Shown: in pieces, positions 1 to 5,867 of the stretch
How the letters are laid out: each line of letters opens with the position of its first letter
Numbering within the stretch: the stretch's first letter is position 1
Assembly (NCBI GenBank): GCA_002503545.1
Contig: DARY01000006.1
Span: 1-10,390, forward strand
From: Candidatus Methanomethylophilus sp. UBA78
Lineage (GTDB): Archaea > Thermoplasmatota > Thermoplasmata > Methanomassiliicoccales > Methanomethylophilaceae
Direction: 5' to 3'
DNA: 10,390 nt
Made by a program: the position numbers and the translations under genes
Notes under the pieces: generated by a model
Told to the model about the DNA's origin: nothing
Seen by the model: only the letters and a program-made list of their open reading frames with translations
Database searches by the model: none

Positions 1-1525
1 CGTGGAGGAGGTCAACGCCATGGGCTTCGACGCCCAGAAGGCCGAGCTCGAGAAGGCCGACCCCTCGATGCTCAAGAAGGAGAAGAAGGAGCGCACCTAC
101 GAGCTCCCCGACCTCGACGGGGCGGAACAGGGTAAGACCTGCATGAGGATCGCCCCCGGACCCTCCGGACCGCTGCACATAGGGCACACCCGCGTGTCGG
201 TGCTCAACGACGAGTACACCAGGAGGTACGAGGGGAAGCTCATACTCCGTTTCGAGGACACCAACCCGGAGAAGATCGACCCGGAAGCCTACGACATGAT
301 CCCCGAGGACCTCGACTGGCTCGGCGTGAAGATACACGAGAGCTTCATCCAGTCCGAGAGGTTCGAGACCTACTACGGGATGACCCGCGAGCTCATCGGA
401 CAGGGCCACGCCTACGTCTGCACCTGCGACCCGGAGAAGTGGAGGGGTCTGAAGGAGGAGAAGCGCGCCTGCCCCTGCAGGGACCTGCCGGTGAACGAGC
501 AGCTGGACAGGTTCGACCGCATGATGGAGGGCGGATACGGCGAGGGCGAGGCCATCGCCGTCGTCAAGACCGACATAGCGCACCCCAACCCGGCCGTCAG
601 GGACTTCGTGGCGCTCAGGATAGTGGATGCGCCGCACCCCCGCACCGGCACCAAGTACCGCGTCTACCCCATGATGAACCTGTCGGTGGCCATCGACGAC
701 CACCTCATGGGCATGACCCACGTCATCAGGGGCAAGGACCATCTCAACAACACGGACAGGCAGAAGTACGTCTTCGATTACTTCGGCTGGAAGCAGCCCT
801 TCTACCTCCACTACGGCCTGGTCAACATCCCCGACACCGTGCTGAAGACCTCCCTCATAAAGCAGAGCATAAAGGAGGGCGAGTACAGCGGATGGGACGA
901 CCTGAGGACCGGCACCGTCAGGGCGCTGGAGAGGAGGGGGATCAAACCGGAGGCGGTCAGGAGGTACTGGGTCGAGAGCGGGATAAAATCCGTCGACATA
1001 GAGTTCTCCTGGGACAACCTCTACGGCATGAACAGGGACCTGATCGACCCCGTCAGCAACAGGTACTTCTTCGTCCAGGACCCCGTCAGGTACGACGTCG
1101 AGGGCGTCGGTTCCATAGAGGGCAGGGCGCCCCTGCACCCCGACCACCCGGAGAGGGGTATGAAGGAGTACTCGATCGACGGGCCCAAGACGGTGTTCAT
1201 ATCGGAGAAGGACTCCCGGACGTTCTCCCAGGAGAGGAAGATCAGGCTCAAGGACCTCTGCAACCTCGAGTACTCCCTGCCGGCGAGATACGCGGGCAAC
1301 GACGTCTCGGAGATGAGGAAGAGCGGCCTCAAGGCCGTGCAGTGGGTGAGCAGGAAGAGCATCCCCTGCGACGTCCTCATGACCGACGGCACCGTCGCCT
1401 CGGGACTCGTGGAGGACTCCATCCTCAGCGAGAAGTCGGAGACGGTGCAGTTCGAGAGGTTCGGATTCGTCAGGATCGAGAAGAAGGATCCCGAAAAGAT
1501 CGTGGCGGCCTACACCCACGACTGA
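1..1525 (+). CDS. gltX: Glutamyl-tRNA synthetase, archaeal type (5' end outside window)
   Basis: Cytosolic class I enzyme that charges tRNA(Glu) with glutamate using ATP. The frame is already open at base 2; the GTG there reads as an internal Val, because archaeal GluRS proteins carry roughly 50-65 more N-terminal residues than the 507 seen. Visible, numbering from that codon: HIGH signature PLHIGH ending at residue 62, a Cys pair set C140/C142 and C157/C159 that probably binds zinc, the VIRGKDH motif at 241-247, and the KMSKS-equivalent loop at about 281-291 followed by GWDD. Residues from about 350 to the end would be the beta-barrel anticodon-binding part of the archaeal/eukaryotic GluRS-GlnRS class, unlike the helical domain of bacterial GluRS. 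The KMSKS loop reads VLKTSLIKQSI, more divergent than the STSK-like form I recall from relatives. The gene is convergent with the downstream repressor, 76 bp apart. Identity is firm; whether it also charges tRNA(Gln) cannot be seen. Confidence 0.95.
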   Translation, partial: VEEVNAMGFDAQKAELEKADPSMLKKEKKERTYELPDLDGAEQGKTCMRIAPGPSGPLHIGHTRVSVLNDEYTRRYEGKLILRFEDTNPEKIDPEAYDMIPEDLDWLGVKIHESFIQSERFETYYGMTRELIGQGHAYVCTCDPEKWRGLKEEKRACPCRDLPVNEQLDRFDRMMEGGYGEGEAIAVVKTDIAHPNPAVRDFVALRIVDAPHPRTGTKYRVYPMMNLSVAIDDHLMGMTHVIRGKDHLNNTDRQKYVFDYFGWKQPFYLHYGLVNIPDTVLKTSLIKQSIKEGEYSGWDDLRTGTVRALERRGIKPEAVRRYWVESGIKSVDIEFSWDNLYGMNRDLIDPVSNRYFFVQDPVRYDVEGVGSIEGRAPLHPDHPERGMKEYSIDGPKTVFISEKDSRTFSQERKIRLKDLCNLEYSLPARYAGNDVSEMRKSGLKAVQWVSRKSIPCDVLMTDGTVASGLVEDSILSEKSETVQFERFGFVRIEKKDPEKIVAAYTHD

Positions 1526-1530
1526 ACGGA

Positions 1531-1558
1531 GGGACGGATGCCGACGGGCATCCGTTCC
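1531..1558 (+). terminator. Hairpin just downstream of gltX, possible terminator
   Basis: A 12-bp stem (1531-1542 with 1547-1558, one G-T wobble; core CGGATGCC/GGCATCCG) with the four-base loop GACG begins 5 bases after the gltX stop. A short T-rich stretch, ATTTTAT, follows at 1569-1575. The position between convergent genes suits transcription termination, but the T-tract is weak and separated from the stem, so an RNA-stability role is equally possible. Confidence 0.45.
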
Positions 1559-1577
1559 CCGGAATGGAATTTTATCT

Positions 1578-1593
1578 GCGGGACTGGTCCCGC
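1578..1593 (-). terminator. Short hairpin downstream of the metal regulator gene
   Basis: GCGGGAC and GTCCCGC form a perfect 7-bp stem around a two-base TG centre, 8 bases past the stop of the minus-strand repressor gene. Read on the minus strand it is followed by AGATAAAA rather than a T-run, so it lacks the usual terminator tail. It may work together with the neighbouring hairpin between these convergent genes. Confidence 0.3.
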
Positions 1594-1601
1594 GGAACGG
1601 T

Positions 1602-2261
1602 TCAGGCGTTGCAGACGTCTATGTAGACGGAGGACGCCATCATACTGTCGATGGCCACGGACCCCTCCCCCACCTTCACGACGCTGGTACCCTCGTCCGC
1701 ACTGTCGAGGCTTATGCTCCTGCCGGGTACGAACCCCATGGAGAGGAGCTTCTTGAGCACCGAACTGTCCGAGGATTTCAGATGGGAGACCTTGCCGCGG
1801 TCGCCGGGGCGCATGTCGGACAGCATTATGGTTATCGAGATGCCGTTCGCGGACACGCTCTTGCAGGGTTCTACGCAGCACTGGCAGTCGCAGTCGGGCG
1901 GATTGCCCAGCATGTTGCACATCCTCACCGCGGAGGCGTTGGATATGGAGTGCTCGATCCTCGACGCCTCCTCGTGGGCCTGCTCGTGGTCCATCTCGAG
2001 GATCTCCGTCAGGAACCTCTCCACCACGTGGTGCCTCTTCCTGGTCAGCCTGGCCTCCGTCAGACCGGCCTCCGTGAGCTTCACGCCCCTGTATTTGGCG
2101 TACTCCACCAGTCCGTCCTTGGAGAGGATCTTGAGCATCTCGCTGACGCTGGCAGGAGAGACGCCCATGAAGGTCGCAAGCTCGGTGGTCTTGGCCACGG
2201 TGCCGCCCTCGGTAAGTTTGAGGATTGCGAGAAGATAATCTTCGCGATTTCCTGTTGTCAT
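1602..2261 (-). CDS. DtxR/MntR-family metal-dependent transcriptional repressor with FeoA-like C-terminus
   Basis: Predicted metal-sensing DNA-binding protein of 219 residues that would repress metal-uptake genes when loaded with Fe(II) or Mn(II). Order of parts: winged helix-turn-helix (about 1-65), helical metal-binding/dimerisation domain (about 70-120), Cys-rich linker, and FeoA/SH3-like domain (about 141-216). Ligand-like residues are D8, H77, E81, H96, E103 and H104. The position matching DtxR Cys102 or MntR Glu99 is S100, and MntR Glu11 is L11. A tight cluster C124, C126, C128, C129, C133, plus C115, lies after the dimerisation helix. I chose the inner ATG because MTTGNREDY lines up with the N-terminus of Bacillus MntR as I recall it, and TTTAATAG lies 26 bp upstream. 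An in-frame ATG at 2279 would add six residues. A perfect palindrome in its promoter suggests autoregulation. Family is clear; metal specificity is not. Confidence 0.88.
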   Translation of the reverse strand: MTTGNREDYLLAILKLTEGGTVAKTTELATFMGVSPASVSEMLKILSKDGLVEYAKYRGVKLTEAGLTEARLTRKRHHVVERFLTEILEMDHEQAHEEASRIEHSISNASAVRMCNMLGNPPDCDCQCCVEPCKSVSANGISITIMLSDMRPGDRGKVSHLKSSDSSVLKKLLSMGFVPGRSISLDSADEGTSVVKVGEGSVAIDSMMASSVYIDVCNA

Positions 2262-2283
2262 CGAGTCGCATATGGCCATCCAT

Positions 2284-2312
2284 CTATTAAAGGTTAGGTA
2301 TACCTAATTATA
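2284..2312 (-). promoter_or_regulatory. Candidate core promoter(s) of the metal regulator gene
   Basis: Two TATA-like boxes can be read on the minus strand. TTTAATAG (2291-2284) is centred about 26 bp before the ATG at 2261, and TATAATTA (2312-2305) is centred about 29 bp before the alternative ATG at 2279. Either would give a leaderless or nearly leaderless mRNA. No Shine-Dalgarno sequence precedes either start. The first fits better with the homology-supported start. Confidence 0.5.
2294..2307. promoter_or_regulatory. Perfect 14-bp palindrome TTAGGTATACCTAA, candidate DtxR-type operator
   Basis: TTAGGTATACCTAA is its own reverse complement. Its arms TTAGGT and ACCTAA match the outer half-sites of the classical DtxR/IdeR iron box, but are separated by 2 bp here instead of 7. 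It overlaps or abuts both candidate TATA boxes of the repressor gene and lies about 40 bp from the TATA box of the divergent DUF1638 gene. It could therefore control the repressor itself and perhaps both genes. Binding is inferred, not shown. Confidence 0.6.
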
Positions 2313-2345
2313 CACCCAGAATCCGGCCGCGCCTGCTCCGCACAC

Positions 2346-2353
2346 GATATATA
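2346..2353 (+). promoter_or_regulatory. TATA box of the DUF1638 gene
   Basis: GATATATA is centred about 26 bp upstream of the ATG at 2376, which puts the predicted transcription start on the first base of the start codon. No Shine-Dalgarno sequence lies before the ATG. The transcript is probably leaderless. Confidence 0.65.
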
Positions 2354-2375
2354 CTAACATTTAGATAGCATATGC

Positions 2376-3221
2376 ATGACAAAAGGCGTCCTCGGGATAG
2401 TAGCATGTCCCATGCTCGAAGACGAGCTCCTGTACGGGATAACCAATGACCCAGAAGAGAAAAACATCTTCCTCATCGAGAACAAGCACTGCGAAAGCAT
2501 CAGGAAGAAGATGGAGAGGAAGGGCATACCGTTCAGGATGGTCACCGAGAACGAGGTGTTCAACAGGTCCTTCGACATGGAGGGTTACTCCATCCTCATA
2601 AAAATGAACGATCTGGCACTTCACATCGAACCCAAGAACCTCAGGGAACTCGTGGAGAAGGACGTCGCCGAACTGAACCCCTTCGTGGACGCCGTGGGCG
2701 CATACTACGGACTCTGCGGGAACTACGGCTGGGACCTCACGGAATGGGCGAAGGAGAACGGTATGAAACCCTGCGAGATGTTCCGCGATGCGACCGGGAG
2801 GGTCTGCGACGACTGCGTCGGCGTCGCCGTGGGAGGGGGTGCCAGATACCTGGAGCTGGAGAAGACCTACACCGGCATGTTCTACGTCATACCCGCCATC
2901 GCCCACAACTGGAGGCCCTTCATGGCCGCCGGGGATTCCGCCAAAGCCATAGCCAGCATGGACAAGGAGATGCTCGAGGCCCTGGGCATACACGACGAGG
3001 ACAGCTACATAAAGTGGATGTTCAACGTCTGCGGATACCAGAACATGGTCAAGATGGATACCGGACTGGAGGTCGACAGGGGGGAGTTCGACAGGGAGTT
3101 CGACAAACTCTGCGAAATAATGGAGCTCAAACCGATCGTCATAGGGGACGGATGGATGACCATACAGCCCGCGGTCGACATCTACAGGCGCAGCAAGGGG
3201 TTCCTGGCCGGGGCCGCCTGA
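2376..3221 (+). CDS. DUF1638 family protein
   Basis: Predicted soluble protein of 281 residues with no signal peptide or membrane segment. Recalled DUF1638 landmarks appear in order: CPML at 11-14, an LHIEP segment at 82-86 in the place of the family's LHN-P, YGLCG at 111-115, DDCVGVAVGG at 145-154 and YTGMFYVIP at 165-173. Eight cysteines occur: C11, C39, C114, C133, C144, C147, C219 and C246. C114 and C147 sit inside the two best conserved motifs and could bind a metal or cofactor, which is inference. The family has no established reaction. From memory, relatives often lie near corrinoid methyltransferase genes (MttB/MtmB types), but none is in this window. The neighbour sharing its promoter region is the DtxR-like repressor, so metal-responsive expression is possible. 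TATA spacing supports the start. Confidence 0.75.
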   Translation: MTKGVLGIVACPMLEDELLYGITNDPEEKNIFLIENKHCESIRKKMERKGIPFRMVTENEVFNRSFDMEGYSILIKMNDLALHIEPKNLRELVEKDVAELNPFVDAVGAYYGLCGNYGWDLTEWAKENGMKPCEMFRDATGRVCDDCVGVAVGGGARYLELEKTYTGMFYVIPAIAHNWRPFMAAGDSAKAIASMDKEMLEALGIHDEDSYIKWMFNVCGYQNMVKMDTGLEVDRGEFDREFDKLCEIMELKPIVIGDGWMTIQPAVDIYRRSKGFLAGAA

Positions 3222-3266
3222 GAAAATCGGATTCGGATCCGGCGGAAATTCGATGTGCCAGATCCG

Positions 3267-3300
3267 TTAAAAAATTTATCCGGACCCCCTGACGGGGCCC
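3267..3300 (-). terminator. Terminator-like hairpin plus T-run downstream of glyA
   Basis: On the minus strand, GGGCCCC and GGGGTCC (3300-3294 with 3288-3282) form a 7-bp stem with one mismatch. It is followed by a run of six T residues (3274-3269). It begins 13 bases after the glyA stop codon at 3314-3316, between convergent genes. This is the best terminator candidate for the minus-strand transcript. On the plus strand only a weak 5-bp hairpin (3228-3241) follows the DUF1638 gene. Confidence 0.55.
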
Positions 3301-3313
3301 GGGGATGCCGCGT

Positions 3314-4597
3314 TTACGGCACAAGCTTGCGGTACTCGTAGGCGGGCTCGCCTGCGTTGAAGCAGTACTGGAGCGTGTTGAATCCGTGCTTGAAGGCGGT
3401 GACGTCCTTCTTCACCTTGGCCGGGTCCTCCTTCTTGACGACGACCCTGGCGATGAAATCGGCGACCTCCGTCATCTCGCTCTCCTTCATACCCAGACGG
3501 GTCATCTCCTGCGCTCCGAGCCTGAGTCCGGAGGGGTTGACGGAGCTGGTGTCGGACGGCAGCATGTTCTTGTTGCAGATGATGTTGGCGTCCTCGAGGA
3601 GCTTGGCGCATTCCTTGCCCTTACCGAACTGGGTCACGTCGAGCGCGATGGCGTGGGACCTGGTGAATCCGAGGTTCTCGCAGAGCACCGGGATGCCCCT
3701 CTCGTACAGGGCCTGACCGAGGGCGCGGGCGTTCTTGCACGTCTGTGCGGCGTAATCCTTCCCATAGACGTCCATCTCGGCGAGCGTGACGGCCAGGGCG
3801 GCCATCGCATGCAGGTGGTGGGAGGAGGTGACGCCGGGGAAGATGGCGTGCTGGATCTTCTTCACGTTCTCATCGGAGAGGTTGTTCCCGAGGACTATGC
3901 CGTGGTTGGGTCCGGGGAAGGTCTTGTGGGTGGAGGCGGAGACGATGTGCACTCCGTCCTCGAAGGGCTTCTGGAACTGTCCGCCGGCGATGAGGCCGAG
4001 GACGTGGGCGCAGTCCTCCCATACCAGGCATCCGACCTCGTTGAAGGTGTCCTCCAGCTCCTTGAGGGGCGGGGGGAAGAGGAAGACGGAGAGACCGAAC
4101 TGGGCGATCTTGGGCCTGACCTCCCTGAGGAGCTTGGCGGTCCCGTCTATGTCGAGGTTCATGTTGTCGGTCTTCCACGGGTAGTTGACGGACTTGACAC
4201 CCCTCTGGCCGAAGGCACCGAACTCGCAGGTGGAGATGTGGGCCCCCTGGTCGAGGGCGCAGGTGGTCACGGTGTCCCCGGGCTGGGCGTAGGCGAAGAG
4301 CACGGACATGTTGGCGACCGTGCCGGAGATGGGCCTCACGTCGGCGAAATCGCATCCGAAGATCTTCTTCGCCAGGTCGACGGCCCTCTGCTCGACCTTG
4401 TCCACGTAGATGTTCCCCTGGTAGTAGCGCTTCCCTATGAGACCCTCGGCGTACCTGTCGGCGAAATCGGAGATGAGCATCTCCCTGGCCAGCGGGGACA
4501 TGAGGTTCTCGGAGGCGATCATCGGGATACAGTCGTTGAACCAGCGGTTATGCTCCATGACCTGGCTTCTGATATAATCGGCATCCTCTTTGGACAT
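3314..4597 (-). CDS. glyA: Serine hydroxymethyltransferase, archaeal type
   Basis: PLP enzyme that converts serine and a tetrahydropterin to glycine and the methylene-pterin, supplying glycine and one-carbon units in the cytosol. The 427 residues match the length of archaeal SHMT and resemble the Methanocaldococcus jannaschii enzyme (from memory) along the whole chain. Visible: IASEN at 27-31, YAEGLIGKRYYQG at 49-61, H120 for PLP stacking, EDCAHVLGLIAG at 194-205 with D195 as the expected partner of the PLP nitrogen, STHKTFPGP at 222-230 with PLP lysine K225, and NPSGLRLG near the C-terminus for carboxylate binding. Where I recall DGAH in relatives, this protein has DCAH (C196). The one-carbon carrier, folate or methanopterin, cannot be read from sequence; Methanomassiliicoccales lack the methanopterin methyl branch, so folate is likely if the taxon is right. 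The gene is divergent from ribB and appears leaderless. Confidence 0.93.
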   Translation of the reverse strand: MSKEDADYIRSQVMEHNRWFNDCIPMIASENLMSPLAREMLISDFADRYAEGLIGKRYYQGNIYVDKVEQRAVDLAKKIFGCDFADVRPISGTVANMSVLFAYAQPGDTVTTCALDQGAHISTCEFGAFGQRGVKSVNYPWKTDNMNLDIDGTAKLLREVRPKIAQFGLSVFLFPPPLKELEDTFNEVGCLVWEDCAHVLGLIAGGQFQKPFEDGVHIVSASTHKTFPGPNHGIVLGNNLSDENVKKIQHAIFPGVTSSHHLHAMAALAVTLAEMDVYGKDYAAQTCKNARALGQALYERGIPVLCENLGFTRSHAIALDVTQFGKGKECAKLLEDANIICNKNMLPSDTSSVNPSGLRLGAQEMTRLGMKESEMTEVADFIARVVVKKEDPAKVKKDVTAFKHGFNTLQYCFNAGEPAYEYRKLVP

Positions 4598-4618
4598 GGA
4601 CCAAGAATATCCTCCGCA

Positions 4619-4626
4619 TTATATAA
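4619..4626 (-). promoter_or_regulatory. TATA box of glyA
   Basis: TTATATAA, a perfect palindromic TATA box, is centred about 26 bp before the glyA start codon at 4597-4595 on the minus strand. Transcription is expected to begin at or next to the A of the ATG. A CGGAGG motif (4616-4611) lies within that gap, but it would be upstream of the predicted transcript start and is therefore probably not a ribosome binding site. Confidence 0.7.
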
Positions 4627-4649
4627 CTCCCGCAGGGGGACGGCGCACG

Positions 4650-4672
4650 TTACCAAGATGGTGGTAATTACC
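4650..4672. promoter_or_regulatory. Three TTACC/GGTAA half-sites upstream of ribB, candidate operator
   Basis: TTACCA (4650-4655) and TGGTAA (4662-4667) form an inverted repeat with a 6-bp spacer. The second half-site is shared with a directly adjoining perfect 10-bp palindrome, GGTAATTACC (4663-4672). The cluster lies about 24 bp upstream of the ribB TATA box and about 50 bp beyond the predicted glyA start on the other side. A regulator of the riboflavin genes is the obvious reader. Archaea are known to use RbkR, a fused riboflavin kinase-regulator, but I cannot confirm that this is its motif. Confidence 0.45.
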
Positions 4673-4678
4673 CACTTC

Positions 4679-4714
4679 TTATTTTATACTCCCACTTACA
4701 CATCTCGGAAGGAG
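4679..4714 (+). promoter_or_regulatory. ribB TATA region and Shine-Dalgarno
   Basis: TTATTTTA (4679-4686), overlapping TTTTATAC, is the TATA candidate and predicts transcription starting near 4709. GGAAGGAG (4707-4714) is a strong Shine-Dalgarno sequence 5 bases before the ATG at 4720. The leader would thus be only about 10 nt, just long enough to keep GGAG. CCCACTT occurs twice, at 4671-4677 and 4691-4697, exactly 20 bp apart and flanking the TATA region. No FMN riboswitch is visible and there would be no room for one. Confidence 0.5.
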
Positions 4715-4719
4715 AACAA

Positions 4720-5433
4720 ATGAGCATCGAAAAAGCGCTTGAAGCCATTCGCAAGGGCCAGGTCATCCTCATATACGATTTCGATGACAGAGAGAAGGAG
4801 AGCGACATGACCGTCGCCTCCCAGTTCATAACCCCCGGCATAATCAGACAGATGAGGCAGGATGCGGGAGGACTGCTCTGCACGACCACGCCGTACCGGC
4901 TGGCGAAGAGCATAGGTCTGCCCTACCTGTCGGACGTGTTCTGGGACGTCCGCGAGAAGTACCCGGTGCTGGGACTCATGGCCCCCACCGACATCCCGTA
5001 CGACAACACGAAGTCCTCGTTCGGCATAACGATCAACCACCGGGACACCTACACCGGGATCCCGGACCGCGACAGGGCCCTGACGATCTCGGAGTACACG
5101 AAGATCATCTTCCAGGACAAACCCGCGGCGGAGATAGCGAAGGACCTCGGCAGGGAGTTCCGCGCCCCCGGGCACGTCCACCTGCTCAACTCGTCCGAGC
5201 ACATACTCAGCAACAGGCACGGGCACACGGAGCTGGCCAGCGCCATGATGTACATGGCCGGCGTCCTCCCCAGCGCCACCATATGCGAGATGATGGGCGA
5301 CGACGGGTACTCCGAGAAGAAGGAGGACTGCATCGCCTACGCCGAGAGGAACGGAGTGCCATTCGTCACCGGCGAAGAGGTGATCTCCGCCTGGAACGAT
5401 TTCAAGAAGGCCCATCCCGAACTGGACGTGTGA
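4720..5433 (+). CDS. ribB: 3,4-dihydroxy-2-butanone 4-phosphate synthase
   Basis: Converts ribulose 5-phosphate to 3,4-dihydroxy-2-butanone 4-phosphate plus formate, the four-carbon precursor of the xylene ring of riboflavin; Mg-dependent and cytosolic. The 237 residues form the stand-alone archaeal enzyme, without a GTP cyclohydrolase II fusion. Visible: the acidic active-site loop DDREKESD at 22-29, DAGGLLC at 48-54, INHRDTYTG at 105-113, DRDRA at 116-120, PGHVHLL at 150-156, GHTE at 168-171 and ICEMMGDDG at 188-196. The acidic loop has Ser at 28 where small residues such as Gly, Ala or Thr are usual, which should be harmless. First gene of the rib operon, with a strong Shine-Dalgarno sequence; ribL starts 2 bases after its stop. 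The paired TTACC/GGTAA sites upstream suggest transcriptional control. Confidence 0.95.
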   Translation: MSIEKALEAIRKGQVILIYDFDDREKESDMTVASQFITPGIIRQMRQDAGGLLCTTTPYRLAKSIGLPYLSDVFWDVREKYPVLGLMAPTDIPYDNTKSSFGITINHRDTYTGIPDRDRALTISEYTKIIFQDKPAAEIAKDLGREFRAPGHVHLLNSSEHILSNRHGHTELASAMMYMAGVLPSATICEMMGDDGYSEKKEDCIAYAERNGVPFVTGEEVISAWNDFKKAHPELDV

Positions 5434-5435
5434 GC

Positions 5436-5867
5436 ATGACCAGGGTCATGGCCTCCGGCGTCTTCGACATCATCCACCCGGGCCATATATCGTATCTGAC
5501 CCAGGCCAAGTCCTACGGCGACGAGCTGGTCGTCGTGGTGGCCTGCGACGAGACCGTACGCAGGAACAAGCACGACCCCATAACACCCGATTACATGCGC
5601 GCCAAGATCGTAGGCGCCCTCAAGCCGGTGGACAGGGCGGTCGTCGGACGCAGTTCCGGCAACATCTTCGACACGGTGAGGGAGATCGCCCCGGACGTCA
5701 TAGTCCTGGGTTTCGACCAGAACTTCGACGAAATGGAGCTCGAGAAGAGGCTCGGGGAGCACGGCCTCGGCGGGATCAGGGTCGTGAGGGCGACGGAGAC
5801 GGCGGACGACCTCAACGCCACCCGGCGCATAATCGAGAAGATAAGGAGAATGGGGGGAACATCCTGA
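5436..5867 (+). CDS. ribL: FAD synthetase RibL (FMN adenylyltransferase)
   Basis: Archaeal nucleotidyltransferase that transfers AMP from ATP to FMN to make FAD. Its 143 residues carry the nucleotidyltransferase signature: GVFDIIHPGH at 8-17 (HxGH: H14, H17), GDELVVVVACDETV at 28-41, and LGFDQNFDE at 91-99, where related RibL proteins have a similar LG-DQ segment. The Methanocaldococcus jannaschii RibL that I recall ends in a tail with conserved cysteines. This protein lacks that tail, and its only cysteine is C37. The fold alone would also fit a glycerol-3-phosphate cytidylyltransferase; the position between ribB and ribC decides for RibL. The ATG at 5436, 2 bases after the ribB stop, is chosen because the HxGH motif then sits at the usual distance from the N-terminus. 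The stop overlaps the proposed ribC start. Confidence 0.85.
   Translation: MTRVMASGVFDIIHPGHISYLTQAKSYGDELVVVVACDETVRRNKHDPITPDYMRAKIVGALKPVDRAVVGRSSGNIFDTVREIAPDVIVLGFDQNFDEMELEKRLGEHGLGGIRVVRATETADDLNATRRIIEKIRRMGGTS

Noticed and set aside
439..1626. Plus-strand frame of 395 codons overlapping gltX in another frame
   Set aside because: It is Arg/Gly/Pro-rich with no recognisable motif and lies entirely under the GluRS domains, so it is a shadow frame.
3305..4723. Plus-strand open frame of 472 codons opposite glyA
   Set aside because: The minus strand encodes a full SHMT with all catalytic residues. The antisense product is low in complexity (Gly, Val, Glu, Leu, Asp) and runs through promoter DNA into the ribB start.
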